A stretch of 64,000 nt of DNA from Clostridia bacterium (GTDB lineage: Bacteria; Bacillota; Clostridia; Oscillospirales; Acutalibacteraceae), in assembly GCA_017399535.1 (NCBI GenBank), contig JAFQBX010000037.1, forward strand, positions 1-64,000, written 5' to 3'. Under the pieces are notes generated by a model that saw nothing but the letters and a program-made list of their open reading frames with translations, made no database searches and was not told where the DNA came from. The position numbers were made by a program, and so were the translations under genes. This document shows positions 33,042 to 42,849 of this stretch, one piece after another; position 1 is the stretch's first letter; each line of letters opens with the position of its first letter.

Positions 33042-33809
33042 TTACTTGCTTGCGGCCTTTACGATGATTGAGAAGTCCTCGGCTTTGAGTGATGCGCCGC
33101 CGATGAGACCGCCGTCAACGTTTACCTTCGAAACAAGCTCGTCAGCGTTAGCAGCGTTCATTGAGCCGCCGTACTGGATGGTGAGAGCTTCTGCAGCTTC
33201 GTTGTCATATACCTTTGCGATGGTTTCGCGGATAACGGCACAAACCTCTTCTGCCTGGTCGGCGGTAGCGGTTTTACCGGTACCGATTGCCCAAACCGGT
33301 TCGTAAGCGATGATAATTTTGTCAAGCTGTTCCTTCGAAATGCCGCCGAGTGCAATCTTTGTCTGCATTGCAACGAGTTCGGCTGTGATGCCCTGTTCGC
33401 GCTGTTCGAGGGTTTCGCCTACGCAAACGATTGCGGTGAGTCCTGCGTTAACTGCGGCGACTGTGCGCTTGTTAACGGTGATGTCGGTTTCGCCAAAGTA
33501 TTGACGGCGTTCGCTGTGACCGGTGATAACGTACTTAACGCCCATAGCTGTGAGCATATCTGCGCTGATTTCGCCGGTGTAAGCGCCCGACTTTTCCCAA
33601 TGGCAGTTTTCTGCGCCGATTTCGATGTTTGAGCCCTCGGCTGCGGTGAGTGCGGCATGAATGTCAACGTAGGGAACGCAGAGAACTACCGAGCAATCGG
33701 CGTCCTTTACGAGCGGCTTCATGGCGTTGATGATTTCGGTGGTTTCAGCGGGTGTTTTGTTCATTTTCCAGTTACCTGCGATAACTGCTTTACGTACTGC
33801 TTTATTCAT
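33042..33809 (-). CDS. tpiA: Triosephosphate isomerase
   Basis: A 255-residue TIM-barrel enzyme converting dihydroxyacetone phosphate and glyceraldehyde 3-phosphate. Active-site residues are visible: Asn13 and Lys15 in AGNWKMNKT, His98 in TGHSERR, Glu170 in AYEPVWAIGTGK, and the phosphate loop IQYGGSMN. It lies between pgk and gpmI. An inverted repeat lies in the pgk-tpiA gap. Confidence 0.97.
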   Translation of the reverse strand: MNKAVRKAVIAGNWKMNKTPAETTEIINAMKPLVKDADCSVVLCVPYVDIHAALTAAEGSNIEIGAENCHWEKSGAYTGEISADMLTAMGVKYVITGHSERRQYFGETDITVNKRTVAAVNAGLTAIVCVGETLEQREQGITAELVAMQTKIALGGISKEQLDKIIIAYEPVWAIGTGKTATADQAEEVCAVIRETIAKVYDNEAAEALTIQYGGSMNAANADELVSKVNVDGGLIGGASLKAEDFSIIVKAASK

Positions 33810-33833
33810 TTTTATTTAACTCCTTCACATTGC

Positions 33834-33866
33834 GAAAGCATACCCGAAAAAAAGGTATGCTTTCGA
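33834..33866 (-). other. Intercistronic hairpin between pgk and tpiA
   Basis: GAAAGCATACC and GGTATGCTTTC form an 11-bp stem around a CGAAAAAAA loop. On the minus strand no T run follows, so it is more likely an mRNA stability or processing element than a terminator. Confidence 0.6.
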
Positions 33867-33884
33867 TGATTGTATTTTTTTAAA

Positions 33885-35099
33885 TTAGTTTTTGTCGTCC
33901 ATTGCGGCAATACCGGGGAGCTCTTTTCCTTCGAGGAATTCGAGTGAAGCACCGCCACCGGTCGAGATGTGAGACATCTTTGCGCCGTAGCCGAGGTTGT
34001 TTACTGCTGCAGCCGAGTCGCCGCCACCGATGATGGTAACTGCGTCGGTTTCTGCGAGTGCGCTTGCAACCGACTTTGTGCCGTTTGCGAGGCAGGGGTT
34101 TTCGCTAACGCCCATCGGTCCGTTCCATACGACAGTCTTAGCCGATTTTACAGCGTCGGCAAAGATTTCGGCTGTCTTGGGTCCGATGTCGAGTCCCATC
34201 CAATCGTCGTCGATGCTGTCGGAGGGGAATACCTTTGTTTCAATAGGAGCGTCAATCGGATCGGGGAAACTCTTTGTAGCAACGTTATCAACCGGGAGAA
34301 GAATCTTTACGCCCTTTTCGTCGGCCTTTTTGAGCATTTCGGCGCAGTAGTCAATCTTTTCGTTATCAACGAGTGACTGACCAACGCGGTAGCCCTGTGC
34401 CTTTAAGAAGGTGTATGACATACCGCCGCCGATGATGAGTGTATCAGCTTTGTTAAGGAGATTTTCGATAACGAGGAGCTTGTCAGCAACCTTTGCACCG
34501 CCGAGAATGCAGACAAAGGGACGCTCGGGATTATCAACAGCGTTACCGAGGAATTTGAGTTCCTTGCCGATGAGGTAGCCAACGGCAGCTTCGTCAACAT
34601 AGTCAACAACGCCAACTGTTGAGCAGTGAGCGCGGTGAGCAGCACCGAAAGCATCGTTTACGAATACGTCAGCGAGCGAACCGAGCTCTTCGCTGAATGT
34701 AGCAACGTTCTTTGTTTCTTCTGCGCGGTAGCGTGTATTCTGAAGGAGAACTACGTCGCCGTCATTCATAGCGGCAACAGCGGCCTTTGCATTTTCGCCT
34801 ACAACTGTGTCGTCAGCGGCAAAAACAACCTTCTGCTCGAGGAGCTCTTCGAGGCGTTTTGCAACGGGAGCGAGTGAAAGCTCCGGCTTGGGTTCGCCCT
34901 TCGGCTTTCCGAGGTGTGAGCAGAGGATAACCTTTGCTCCTTCGTTAATGAGCTTTTTGATGGTGGGGAGAGCGGCTACGATACGATTTTCGTCGGTGAT
35001 AACGCCTGCTTTGAGCGGTACGTTAAAGTCGCAACGAACAAGCACTCTCTTACCCTGAACTTTGAGATCGTCTACGGTTTTTTTGTTGATAGCTGTCAT
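33885..35099 (-). CDS. pgk: Phosphoglycerate kinase
   Basis: A 404-residue two-domain kinase that makes ATP from 1,3-bisphosphoglycerate. Motifs: [12 protein letters not shown] (substrate site), [39 protein letters not shown], and the nucleotide-binding [13 protein letters not shown] and [15 protein letters not shown]. It is the first gene of the pgk-tpiA-gpmI glycolytic operon; gapA is not adjacent in this window. The ribosome binding site AAGGAAGGA precedes the ATG. Confidence 0.97.
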   Translation of the reverse strand: MTAINKKTVDDLKVQGKRVLVRCDFNVPLKAGVITDENRIVAALPTIKKLINEGAKVILCSHLGKPKGEPKPELSLAPVAKRLEELLEQKVVFAADDTVVGENAKAAVAAMNDGDVVLLQNTRYRAEETKNVATFSEELGSLADVFVNDAFGAAHRAHCSTVGVVDYVDEAAVGYLIGKELKFLGNAVDNPERPFVCILGGAKVADKLLVIENLLNKADTLIIGGGMSYTFLKAQGYRVGQSLVDNEKIDYCAEMLKKADEKGVKILLPVDNVATKSFPDPIDAPIETKVFPSDSIDDDWMGLDIGPKTAEIFADAVKSAKTVVWNGPMGVSENPCLANGTKSVASALAETDAVTIIGGGDSAAAVNNLGYGAKMSHISTGGGASLEFLEGKELPGIAAMDDKN

Positions 35100-35173
35100 T
35101 GATTTATCCTTCCTTCTTTTTATATTAAAGAAATTTTATAACCAAAAAATAGTCGCCTTTTGGCACATTATAT

Positions 35174-35202
35174 ATTTTAACCTAAAAATCCGATTTTTGC
35201 AA
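35174..35202 (-). promoter_or_regulatory. Promoter of pgk-tpiA-gpmI
   Basis: On the minus strand TTGCAA (35197-35202) and TAAAAT (35174-35179) are 17 nt apart. Confidence 0.6.
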
Positions 35203-35331
35203 GAGAAAAGCATCGTTCAGGTGAAAAATTTAACAATCTTACAAAAAGTCGAGCCGTGCGGTTGTCATTACCTTTATTTTTGACAAAAGACGGAGGTCGT
35301 AACCCCGTCTTTGCGTGAAAATATATGAGTT

Positions 35332-35700
35332 TTACTCGTTTTGCATTTCTACCAGCACGGCCTCATCGGCAGAAAAGTAGTCGGCGGTGTTGCTGCTGAA
35401 ACCTGCCGCCTTCCACGCCTGCTCAAAGGTGATGTTTTCGATATTAGACAGGTAAACAAAGGTCGAATCGACGGCTGCCTTGGGCATTCTGCCGCTGATT
35501 TCGAGACGGTACTCATAGCTTTGTCCGTTCACCTGCCAGCTTCCGTCGCTCATTTTGTAATAGGTTGCTATGTCGCTATTATATGTTTCTACAATGCTCA
35601 AATCCTTGATATCGGGCTTTCCGCTTTTTTCGGCTTCTTTGCATCCGCTGAAAATGGTCATGCAAACAATCGCAATTATCAGAGCCGCTAATCTTTTCAT
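35332..35700 (-). CDS. Small lipoprotein of unknown function
   Basis: A 122-residue protein with a signal peptide and lipobox (MTIFSGCKEAE; Cys20). The mature part has no recognised motif (YKMSDGSWQVNGQSYEYRLEISGRM). It is co-oriented with and 24 bp downstream of the rRNA methyltransferase. A hairpin AAAGACGG/CCGTCTTT at 35286-35312 lies after its stop. Confidence 0.72.
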   Translation of the reverse strand: MKRLAALIIAIVCMTIFSGCKEAEKSGKPDIKDLSIVETYNSDIATYYKMSDGSWQVNGQSYEYRLEISGRMPKAAVDSTFVYLSNIENITFEQAWKAAGFSSNTADYFSADEAVLVEMQNE

Positions 35701-35724
35701 TTCGCATTATCTCCTTTTTGTTGA

Positions 35725-37080
35725 CTAATTTCTCACCATCAGACAGACCGTTTCAACATGATGCGTACGGGGAAAGAGGTCGACGGGGATAATTTTTTTC
35801 ACCTTGTAGCCGGATGCTTCGAATTTTGCGGCGTCACGGGCAAGGGTAGCCGGGTCGCACGAAACGTAAACAATCCTCTCGGGCATAAATTCGGTCGCGA
35901 TGAATTCGGGCAGTCCGTCTTCGAGTCCCTTTCTTGGCGGGTCAACTATTACGACTTCGGGCTTTATGCCCTTTTTGGCGAGTTTTTTTGCCGCGTCGGC
36001 GGCATCGGCGCATATAAATTCCGCGTTTTCTATTCCGTTAGCGGCGGCGTTGAATTCGGCATCGACAACCGCCTCGGGTATAATTTCGGCGCCGATGATT
36101 CGCTTTGCCCTTTTTGCCATCGAAAGACCGATTGTACCCGCTCCGCAGTATAGGTCGAATACGATTTTTTGGTCGCATTCGGCGAGGTCAGCGGCAATTT
36201 CGTACAGACGTTCTGCCATTTTGCGATTGACCTGATAGAAGGAAAGGGCATTCAGCCGTATTTTTACTCCACAGAGAATGTCGGTAATGTATCCGTCGCC
36301 GTAAATGGCTTTGCATTCCTTGCCGAGAATGACGTTTGTGCGCTCCTTGTTTATGTTAAGAATTACGGTTTTGAGCCGATTGCCGAGGGCGGCTTTCAGC
36401 CCCTCGATGAGCGCATCACTTTTCGGTAACGAGCTGCCGTTTATAACGGCGCAAACCATTATTTCATCGGTCATTTCCGCCTGGCGAATGTATATGTTGC
36501 GCAATAGTCCCTTTCCGCTCGACTCGTCATATACCGAAATGCCGTTTTGCTCAATATAGTCGGCAAAAATGTCGATTATCTCCTTAAAAATTTCGGGTTG
36601 AAGCCGACAGCTTCTGCAATCGATGACGCGGTGGCTACGCTCGGCATAAAAGCCGATTTTAAGCCCACCATTATCGCGTGAAACGGCATATTGCGCCTTG
36701 TTTCTGTATCCGTGAATGTTATCGGCGGCAACAATTTTGTCGGTTGGGGTATCGACCGAGCCGATTCGCCGCATGGCATCGGCAACACGCTGCTGCTTTA
36801 TTTCGCATTCGGCGTCGTAGCTTATGTGGCGAAAGGCACAGCCGCCACACGAGGGGAATGACGGACAATCATTTTCGATTCGGTCTGGTGAAGGGGTGAC
36901 CACCTCGTCAATTTTTGCGATGGCATATTTTTTATTAACCTTTATAATTCGGGCGTTTATCCTGTCGGATATGGCGGCCCCTTTAATGAAAACGGCAAAT
37001 CCGTCGGGATGGGCAACGCCCGAGCCCTCGGCGGTCATTCCGTCGATGTCGGTTAGAATAATATCATTTTTTTTAACCAA
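35725..37080 (-). CDS. 23S rRNA (uracil-5-)-methyltransferase, RlmD/RlmCD type
   Basis: A 451-residue SAM-dependent RNA methyltransferase. An N-terminal TRAM domain (IILTDIDGMTAEGSGVAHPDG) precedes an iron-sulfur cysteine cluster (CPSFPSCGGCAFRH). The catalytic domain has FDLYCGAGTIGLSMA, VIVDPPRKGL, the nucleophile Cys in YVSCDPATLARD, and HHVETVCLM at the end. It methylates uridines in 23S rRNA (m5U747/m5U1939 in relatives); which position cannot be told. TTG start with GGGGTGA upstream. Confidence 0.92.
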   Translation of the reverse strand: MVKKNDIILTDIDGMTAEGSGVAHPDGFAVFIKGAAISDRINARIIKVNKKYAIAKIDEVVTPSPDRIENDCPSFPSCGGCAFRHISYDAECEIKQQRVADAMRRIGSVDTPTDKIVAADNIHGYRNKAQYAVSRDNGGLKIGFYAERSHRVIDCRSCRLQPEIFKEIIDIFADYIEQNGISVYDESSGKGLLRNIYIRQAEMTDEIMVCAVINGSSLPKSDALIEGLKAALGNRLKTVILNINKERTNVILGKECKAIYGDGYITDILCGVKIRLNALSFYQVNRKMAERLYEIAADLAECDQKIVFDLYCGAGTIGLSMAKRAKRIIGAEIIPEAVVDAEFNAAANGIENAEFICADAADAAKKLAKKGIKPEVVIVDPPRKGLEDGLPEFIATEFMPERIVYVSCDPATLARDAAKFEASGYKVKKIIPVDLFPRTHHVETVCLMVRN

Positions 37081-37161
37081 AAAATCACCCCACGCTATTG
37101 AAAATGTAAAGCGAATGTGTAATAATTAAGACAATTATAGCACATAAGGAGTGTATTGCAA

Positions 37162-37821
37162 ATGTTGTTTCGAAAAAATGACCGAGTTTTATTCTATGGT
37201 GACTCGGTAACAGATGCCGACCGTTCAAAGCCGACCGGTCAGGGTATCGCCGTTTTCAACCCGTGGGGATACGGCTACGTAAGTAAAATTGCCGCATTCA
37301 TGGGTGGAATTTATCCCGAGCTCAATATCCATTTTATAAACAAGGGTACCAGCGGGGAACAGACACGTCATTTGGTCAGACGCTTTGACACCGACGTCCG
37401 TGCAGAAAAGCCCGACGTAATCTCGATTATGATTGGCGCAAATGATATTTGGCGTCAGTTTGACGAGTCGGATAATCCTGCCGAGCACGTATTTATCGAC
37501 GAATACACCGAAAATATGAAAAAGCTTATCGACATGAGCTTGGAGGTAACCGATCGAGTTATCATTATGTCGCCCTTTATGATTGAGTCATGTAAGGAAG
37601 ATGCAATGTTACAGCAGATTTACGCTTACACCGAGGTTTGCGAAAAGCTCGCAAAGGAAAAGGGCGTAATCTTTATCAACACCATGTCGGCTATCGAGGA
37701 GCTTTTAAAGTCGCATCATCCATATTACTATTCATGGGATAGAATTCATCCGTCGGCAATGGTTCAGGCGAAGCTTGTTAACATTTTCTTTAAGGCGACC
37801 GGTCTCGACCTGATGAAATAA
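37162..37821 (+). CDS. SGNH/GDSL-family hydrolase
   Basis: A 219-residue esterase/acetylhydrolase-like protein. Block I GDSVTDADR carries the catalytic Ser, block III is IGANDIWRQ, and block V SWDRIHPSAMVQ carries Asp and His. No signal peptide, so it is probably cytoplasmic; deacetylation of sugars is a common role. ATG at 37162 fits AAGGAG 10 nt upstream better than a TTG two codons earlier. It shares its stop with the next gene's start (TAATG). Confidence 0.86.
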   Translation: MLFRKNDRVLFYGDSVTDADRSKPTGQGIAVFNPWGYGYVSKIAAFMGGIYPELNIHFINKGTSGEQTRHLVRRFDTDVRAEKPDVISIMIGANDIWRQFDESDNPAEHVFIDEYTENMKKLIDMSLEVTDRVIIMSPFMIESCKEDAMLQQIYAYTEVCEKLAKEKGVIFINTMSAIEELLKSHHPYYYSWDRIHPSAMVQAKLVNIFFKATGLDLMK

Positions 37822-38261
37822 TGAAAAGGGCAAAACGCACTGTCATTGATGCGATTATAATGGCGGCAGGGTATCTTGCCTTTTGCCTCGTTGTCATGCT
37901 TTTGACCGAGTACACCAGCATTATTCCGCTCACGCGCGAAACGATTTTTTCGTCAAAAAAGTATGCGATAAATCTCGCAACCATCGGTGTTGCTATTGCC
38001 GCTGCGGCGGGAATTTCGGCGGTTACATATAATTTCGGGGATAAGAAAAGGGCAGGTATTTTGCTCGGCATATTTGGGCTTTGCGTCGCAGGAGTGATAA
38101 TATGGGCGGTCAGCGGCTCACCGAGCGAAAACACCGCGCTTGTTTTTCTAAACGCCCCGTTCAGTATCGCAAACGAGTTTTTTGGCGGCTTTCCGCTGCT
38201 GCTTATTTTGAGCGCGTTTTTGGGCTTGATTGTGTATTTAAAGGCGAGGGCAGACGCTTGA
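37821..38261 (+). CDS. Four-helix membrane protein, unknown
   Basis: A 146-residue protein with about four membrane helices (12-33, 50-70, 78-100, 115-138) and a basic N-terminus. It overlaps the SGNH gene by 1 nt and is coupled to it. Not recognised. Confidence 0.65.
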   Translation: MKRAKRTVIDAIIMAAGYLAFCLVVMLLTEYTSIIPLTRETIFSSKKYAINLATIGVAIAAAAGISAVTYNFGDKKRAGILLGIFGLCVAGVIIWAVSGSPSENTALVFLNAPFSIANEFFGGFPLLLILSAFLGLIVYLKARADA

Positions 38262-38366
38262 TTTTTGCAGTAAAAATCGAATAATCGCCACCGAGCCGAA
38301 TATACTAATATATGGCACAATTAAAAGCAGTGAGACAAAATCTTCTTTTTATGTAAAAATTTTTTA

Positions 38367-38395
38367 TTGACAAGAAAAAGCGAAAGTGCTATTTT
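38367..38395 (+). promoter_or_regulatory. Promoter of nagB
   Basis: TTGACA (38367-38372) and TATTTT (38390-38395) are 17 nt apart, about 30 nt before the start. Confidence 0.65.
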
Positions 38396-38424
38396 TAAAA
38401 TATATTTTTGTAAAGAAGGTTTGA

Positions 38425-39138
38425 ATGATGAAATTCATTACGGTAAAAACTTACGAAGAGCTTAGTAAAAAGGCGGCATCAATTATCGCATCTCAGGTTA
38501 TTTTAAAACCGAATTGCGTTCTCGGTCTTGCCACCGGCTCGTCACCCGTCGGAACCTATCAGAATCTTATTAAATGGTGTGCCGATGGCGACCTCGATTT
38601 TTCGAATGTTCGCTCTATAAATCTCGACGAGTACATCGGTCTCGACGGCACTCATGAACAGAGTTATCGTTATTTTATGAACGACAATCTCTTTAACCAC
38701 GTCAATATCGACAAGGCAAATACCTACGTTCCCAGCGGAATTGCTACCGACCTCGACGCCGAGTGCAAGGCGTACGATGCTCGCGTAGAGGCATTTGGCG
38801 GAATCGATTTGCAGCTTCTCGGAATCGGACTCGACGGACATATTGGCTTTAACGAGCCCTGCGACGAGTTTGTAAAGGGAACTAACGTTGTCGAGCTTGA
38901 CGAATCGACAATCGAGGCAAATGCACGCTTCTTTGACAGCGCCGACGAAGTACCGAAGAAGGCAATCACCCTCGGAATGGGCGCAATCATGCAGGCAAAG
39001 GCAGTGCTTCTTATCGCCAACGGCGAGAAAAAGCGCGAAATCGTCGAAAAGGCATTTTTCGGACCGATTACACCGATGGTACCTGCATCAATATTGCAGC
39101 TTCATCCCAACGTGACCGTCATTTTCAGCGAAAACTAA
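38425..39138 (+). CDS. nagB: Glucosamine-6-phosphate deaminase
   Basis: A 237-residue enzyme converting glucosamine 6-phosphate to fructose 6-phosphate and ammonia. It has GLATGSSPVGTYQ, the Asp in NLDEY (Asp69), and DGHIGFNEP with Asp137, His139 and Glu144. A second ATG follows the first directly. It is monocistronic here; nagA is not adjacent. It is likely used on amino sugars from mucin or peptidoglycan. Confidence 0.95.
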   Translation: MMKFITVKTYEELSKKAASIIASQVILKPNCVLGLATGSSPVGTYQNLIKWCADGDLDFSNVRSINLDEYIGLDGTHEQSYRYFMNDNLFNHVNIDKANTYVPSGIATDLDAECKAYDARVEAFGGIDLQLLGIGLDGHIGFNEPCDEFVKGTNVVELDESTIEANARFFDSADEVPKKAITLGMGAIMQAKAVLLIANGEKKREIVEKAFFGPITPMVPASILQLHPNVTVIFSEN

Positions 39139-39153
39139 TTTATACGAATAATG

Positions 39154-39191
39154 AAAAAATCTCGCAGAGTAAATTCTCTGCGAGATTTTTT
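39154..39191. terminator. Bidirectional terminator between nagB and phosphatase
   Basis: AAAAAATCTCGCAGAG pairs perfectly with CTCTGCGAGATTTTTT; T runs occur on both strands. Confidence 0.88.
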
Positions 39192-39209
39192 GTTTATTAT
39201 TGTTACCGA

Positions 39210-40973
39210 TTATTTGTTATCGGCTCTGGTCACGACGGCCAGATTCTTGATTTCGAGGTTGACTTTCATTCCCTCGCTGTATTTGAGGGTGAATTCCTTG
39301 ATTGCCTCGGTTGACGTTTCGGTCCAAGCCCAGTCGGGAAGGATATATGTGATCCTCATGGTCGTGTTGCCGCTAATGTAAGCGACCTGAGGAACGAGTG
39401 TTTCGGTCACGTAGGCAACCTTTGTAACCAATTGGGGAAGCAAAACGGTCTTGTCACCGGTATTCTTTACGAGCATGTGAATTGCACGCATGCCGTTGGG
39501 CAATTCGTCGGTTTTAAGCACTTCGGCGGGGAAGGAGACCTGATTGTGCGCATTGTTGAAGTGTATTGCGAGTGCGCCGTCCTTTGTCTTTTCGACGAGG
39601 GTGTGATTGTTTAAGGTTGAGTTGTTATTAGCAAGCGCCTTTACGTCTTTGTCGGTGAATTCGCTTCTGATTGTGTTAATCTGGCTCGGCTCACCAAAGT
39701 TTTCTTCGCCAAGGAGCTTGGCAACAAATCTCGGCAGGTCGATATTTTCGTTAATGCCGAGGAGAACTTCTGTACCCTTTCCGACGGCGGCAACAGGAAC
39801 CGGCTTGTAGGTGTGGTTGCCGGTGGTGTAGTGTGAGCCATAGTTGCTCGATGTAGCGTCGGCAGGAATTTCGAGACCGCCTGTTTCGTGGTCGGCGGTG
39901 ACGATGAGAACCGTGTCGGGATTGAGCGCAACAAAGCGCATTGCAACAGTAATGGCGCAGTCAAAGTCAATCATTTCTTTTACTTCGTTGTCGAATTCGT
40001 TGTTGTGGGCTTTTTTGTCAATATGTGAGCCCTCGACCATGAGGAAGAATCCGTTTTCATCCTCGGAGAGAAGCTTGATTGCAAGGTCGGTCATTTGAGC
40101 AATCGAGGGAGTGTTTTCGTCGTGGGTGTCGAGGTGGTCCTGAGCAAAAAGACCGATAAGAGGAAGCTTTGCATTTTCGGCTTCACTCCAATCCTCGATG
40201 TATGTAGCCGAAGCATCCTTTGCGGCTTGGAGTGTGGCCTTGTTTCCAACAGAGTTATAGTTGTTTTGACCGCCACCGAGCACAACGTCGAGGGTGCCGT
40301 CGATAACCTTTTCAAGTTGCTGTTTGGCAATACCTTCCGACATATAGCGGTCGGCTACGTGTGCGGTGAAGGAAGCAGGGGTTGCATCGACTACGTTTGA
40401 TGTGGCAACGATACCTGTGCTTTTGCCCTTTTCGGCGGCAAGCTCGAGGAGTGTTTTGTAGCTTTCTGTATCGTCGTGAGTCATCGCAACGGTTTGGTTG
40501 GATGTCTTAAATCCTGTTGAGAGGGCGGTGCCGCCTGCGGCCGAGTCGGTTACCTGAGCGTCGGCTGAATAGGTGGTCTGCGAGCTCTGAACGGGGAGCT
40601 GATTGATGGCAAGCTTCTTTTGATACAAGCTGTCTTCATACTTGGCTCTCGTAACCTCAACGATGTTGAAGCCCATTCCGTCGCCAATCATGTAAATAAA
40701 GTTCTTCGGCTCGGTGTATTCGGCGTTTTGAATTGCGATAACCAAATCCTCCGAAATCTCGGGTGTGCCGTCGAGCTTAAGCTCGGTCTGGCTCAGAGCT
40801 TTAACGGCGTCTTTATAAAGGTCTTTGTCTGCCTCTATCTGTGACGAAACGGGTGGCACAAACAGGTCGGCTGCTGCCGATGACGTGTCGGTGGTTTTTG
40901 CATCATTACCACATGACGTGCAGATGGATAAAACCATCATTAAGGCAAGCAATAAAGCTATAATTTTTTTCAT
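39210..40973 (-). CDS. Alkaline phosphatase, lipoprotein
   Basis: A 587-residue exported phosphatase. Signal peptide with lipobox (LSICTSCGND). The catalytic domain has YMIGDGMGFN (metal site), the Ser nucleophile in VTDSAAGGTALSTG, FFLMVEGSHIDKKAHNN and TADHETGG. After about residue 430 there is an extra beta-rich domain (DGALAIHFNNAHNQVSFP onwards), longer than classical PhoA, possibly for substrate or wall binding. It is single, facing nagB. Confidence 0.9.
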   Translation of the reverse strand: MKKIIALLLALMMVLSICTSCGNDAKTTDTSSAAADLFVPPVSSQIEADKDLYKDAVKALSQTELKLDGTPEISEDLVIAIQNAEYTEPKNFIYMIGDGMGFNIVEVTRAKYEDSLYQKKLAINQLPVQSSQTTYSADAQVTDSAAGGTALSTGFKTSNQTVAMTHDDTESYKTLLELAAEKGKSTGIVATSNVVDATPASFTAHVADRYMSEGIAKQQLEKVIDGTLDVVLGGGQNNYNSVGNKATLQAAKDASATYIEDWSEAENAKLPLIGLFAQDHLDTHDENTPSIAQMTDLAIKLLSEDENGFFLMVEGSHIDKKAHNNEFDNEVKEMIDFDCAITVAMRFVALNPDTVLIVTADHETGGLEIPADATSSNYGSHYTTGNHTYKPVPVAAVGKGTEVLLGINENIDLPRFVAKLLGEENFGEPSQINTIRSEFTDKDVKALANNNSTLNNHTLVEKTKDGALAIHFNNAHNQVSFPAEVLKTDELPNGMRAIHMLVKNTGDKTVLLPQLVTKVAYVTETLVPQVAYISGNTTMRITYILPDWAWTETSTEAIKEFTLKYSEGMKVNLEIKNLAVVTRADNK

Positions 40974-41037
40974 TTTTTACCCTCCATTACCATAAATGCG
41001 ATAAAAGTTAAGTTATCAGTATTATAATACTATCTTT

Positions 41038-41496
41038 TCATTTCGTCAAACTCTTTTGTTGAAAAAAAAGCGTTTTGCCCTCGCACAGTCGCCCTTTTGT
41101 GAAGCTGAAAATCGCCTCGTTGCAGGTGTCGGAAACCTTATCCTTTTTATCGGAAAAGAGGGTGTATTCGTCGGTAATCTTTTCAATTTTGAGGTCGTCG
41201 CTGAATTTTAGACCGCTTGTCATATCGCAGTCGGCGGTGGTAATACCCAAGCTCGAAAGCTCGACCACGCGGTCATTCGCGCTGTCAACGGTGTACTTAA
41301 TCTCGCCGCTTTTGTTCATATAAAGGTTTACTGTCAGCGTCTTTGACGGTGAATCTACGCTAAAAAGCGCATTCCAGCCGCTTGGAGCATCTGTCGGCTC
41401 CACCATCGGCTCGGCAAAAGCCATCGGCATAGCCGTAAAGGTAAGCGCAAGCGTCATTATAACGCAAAGAATAAAGCCCAAACTTCTCTTAATCAT
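41038..41496 (-). CDS. Secreted protein of unknown function
   Basis: A 152-residue protein with a signal peptide (LGFILCVIMTLALTFTAMPMAFAE) and a beta-rich domain (GWNALFSVDSPSKTLTVNLYM). ATG at 41496 is preferred, since GGGG lies 6 nt upstream. It resembles short cohesin-like or surface beta-sandwich proteins, but no family is certain. Confidence 0.6.
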   Translation of the reverse strand: MIKRSLGFILCVIMTLALTFTAMPMAFAEPMVEPTDAPSGWNALFSVDSPSKTLTVNLYMNKSGEIKYTVDSANDRVVELSSLGITTADCDMTSGLKFSDDLKIEKITDEYTLFSDKKDKVSDTCNEAIFSFTKGRLCEGKTLFFQQKSLTK

Positions 41497-41657
41497 ATTT
41501 ACCCCAAGATAGTTAAATTTTAACAACACATTGATTTTAGCATATAATTTGTGAACATTTAGTTAAGTGGTGGTTAAAAGATTTGAAGCGCTTACAAAAA
41601 AGTTTAAAGCTTTTTTGTAATAATATACAAGCAACGCGGCAAAATACACAAAAAAGC

Positions 41658-41694
41658 CAAAAAAATCCCGACGTGCGATTTACACGTCGGGATT
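41658..41694 (-). terminator. Terminator of rplJ-rplL
   Basis: AATCCCGACGTG pairs perfectly with CACGTCGGGATT; on the minus strand T residues follow. Confidence 0.85.
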
Positions 41695-41733
41695 CATTTT
41701 TGTTGATTTAAGTTATTGAAATTTTAAGTAAAA

Positions 41734-42111
41734 TTACTTAAGTTCAACCTTAGCGCCAACTTCTTCAAGCTTTGCCTTCATTGACTCAGCTTCGTCCTTA
41801 GCAACAGCTTCCTTGAGTGTCTTCGGAGCAGCGTCAACGAATGCCTTTGCTTCAGCAAGGCCGAGACCGGCGAGGTCCTTAACTGCCTTGATAACCTGCA
41901 TCTTGTTAGGACCAACCTCAGCGAGAACTACGTCGAAATCAGTCTTTTCCTCAGCGGCAGCAGCGCCACCTGCAACAGGAGCAGCAACTGCAACAGCAGC
42001 AGCGGCAGAAACGCCAAATTCCTCTTCAACAGCTTTTACGAGCTCAGAAAGCTCAAGAACAGAAAGAACTTTAAGTTCTTCAACAATAGCAGTAATCTTT
42101 TCAGATGCCAT
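41734..42111 (-). CDS. rplL: 50S ribosomal protein L7/L12 (bL12)
   Basis: A 125-residue stalk protein: N-terminal dimerisation domain ([22 protein letters not shown]), an Ala/Gly hinge, and the C-terminal factor-binding domain ([42 protein letters not shown]). It recruits translation GTPases. It is co-transcribed with rplJ, 70 bp downstream. Confidence 0.97.
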   Translation of the reverse strand: MASEKITAIVEELKVLSVLELSELVKAVEEEFGVSAAAAVAVAAPVAGGAAAAEEKTDFDVVLAEVGPNKMQVIKAVKDLAGLGLAEAKAFVDAAPKTLKEAVAKDEAESMKAKLEEVGAKVELK

Positions 42112-42181
42112 TTTAACTTACCTCCAAAATAAATTTAATAAAATTTTTTAATTTTTTTAACAATAATAATTGGTTCCGCGA

Positions 42182-42697
42182 TTATTCAGCTGCGGGAGCT
42201 GCTTCGCCGTTCTTATCAACGATTGCCTGAACAACACGGGCAAAGGATGCGATAGGAGCGTTGAATACGTTGCAAACAGTAGCGAGGAGAACCTCTCTGG
42301 ACGGGAGCTTAGCAAGAGCTTCGATTTTGTCGAGGCCGATTACTTCGCCGTCAAGGAAGCCGCCCTTTACGCTAAATGTGTCGCTTGTTTCAGCGTACTT
42401 GCTGAGGATACGAGCAGCTGATGTGTAATCGTCAGCGCTGGTAGCGATAGCGGTAGTTCCGCTAAGGGTTTCGGTCAGTCCGCTGAGCGGAGTACCGTCA
42501 ACAGCGATTGAAAGAAGTGTATTCTTAACTACTGTGTACTTAACGCCGTTTTCGCGAAGTTCCTTACGGAGCTTTGTATCGTCAGCAACGCTGATACCGC
42601 TGTAATTAACGAGAACACCTGCAACCGAACCGTCAAGACGCTCTTTAAGCTCGGCAACCTGCTGTTTTTTTGCTTCTAAAATCTTTTCACTTGGCAC
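42182..42697 (-). CDS. rplJ: 50S ribosomal protein L10 (uL10)
   Basis: A 171-residue stalk base protein: PSEKILEAKKQQVAELKERL, the rRNA-binding LVNYSGISVADDTKLRKELREN and VVKNTLLSIA, and a C-terminal helix for L12 dimers. GTG at 42697 is chosen because GGAGGTG lies 10 nt upstream; the frame is open eight codons further. It autoregulates the operon via its leader. Confidence 0.95.
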   Translation of the reverse strand: MPSEKILEAKKQQVAELKERLDGSVAGVLVNYSGISVADDTKLRKELRENGVKYTVVKNTLLSIAVDGTPLSGLTETLSGTTAIATSADDYTSAARILSKYAETSDTFSVKGGFLDGEVIGLDKIEALAKLPSREVLLATVCNVFNAPIASFARVVQAIVDKNGEAAPAAE

Positions 42698-42773
42698 TTT
42701 GGTTTCACCTCCGTGGATCACTAATGGTCAAGTTATTCTTCATAAAAAAGAAACTTGCCGTTTTGTGTTTGAT

Positions 42774-42806
42774 AAAAAATGCCTGTCCCGACGAGGACAG
42801 GCATTT
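42774..42806 (-). terminator. Attenuator terminator of the rplJL leader
   Basis: AAATGCCTGTCC pairs with GGACAGGCATTT; on the minus strand T residues follow. It lies between the L10 leader and rplJ. Confidence 0.8.
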
Positions 42807-42849
42807 ACAAATCAAATTAAGCGGCAAGTAACCGTAATTTTAAATTTGA

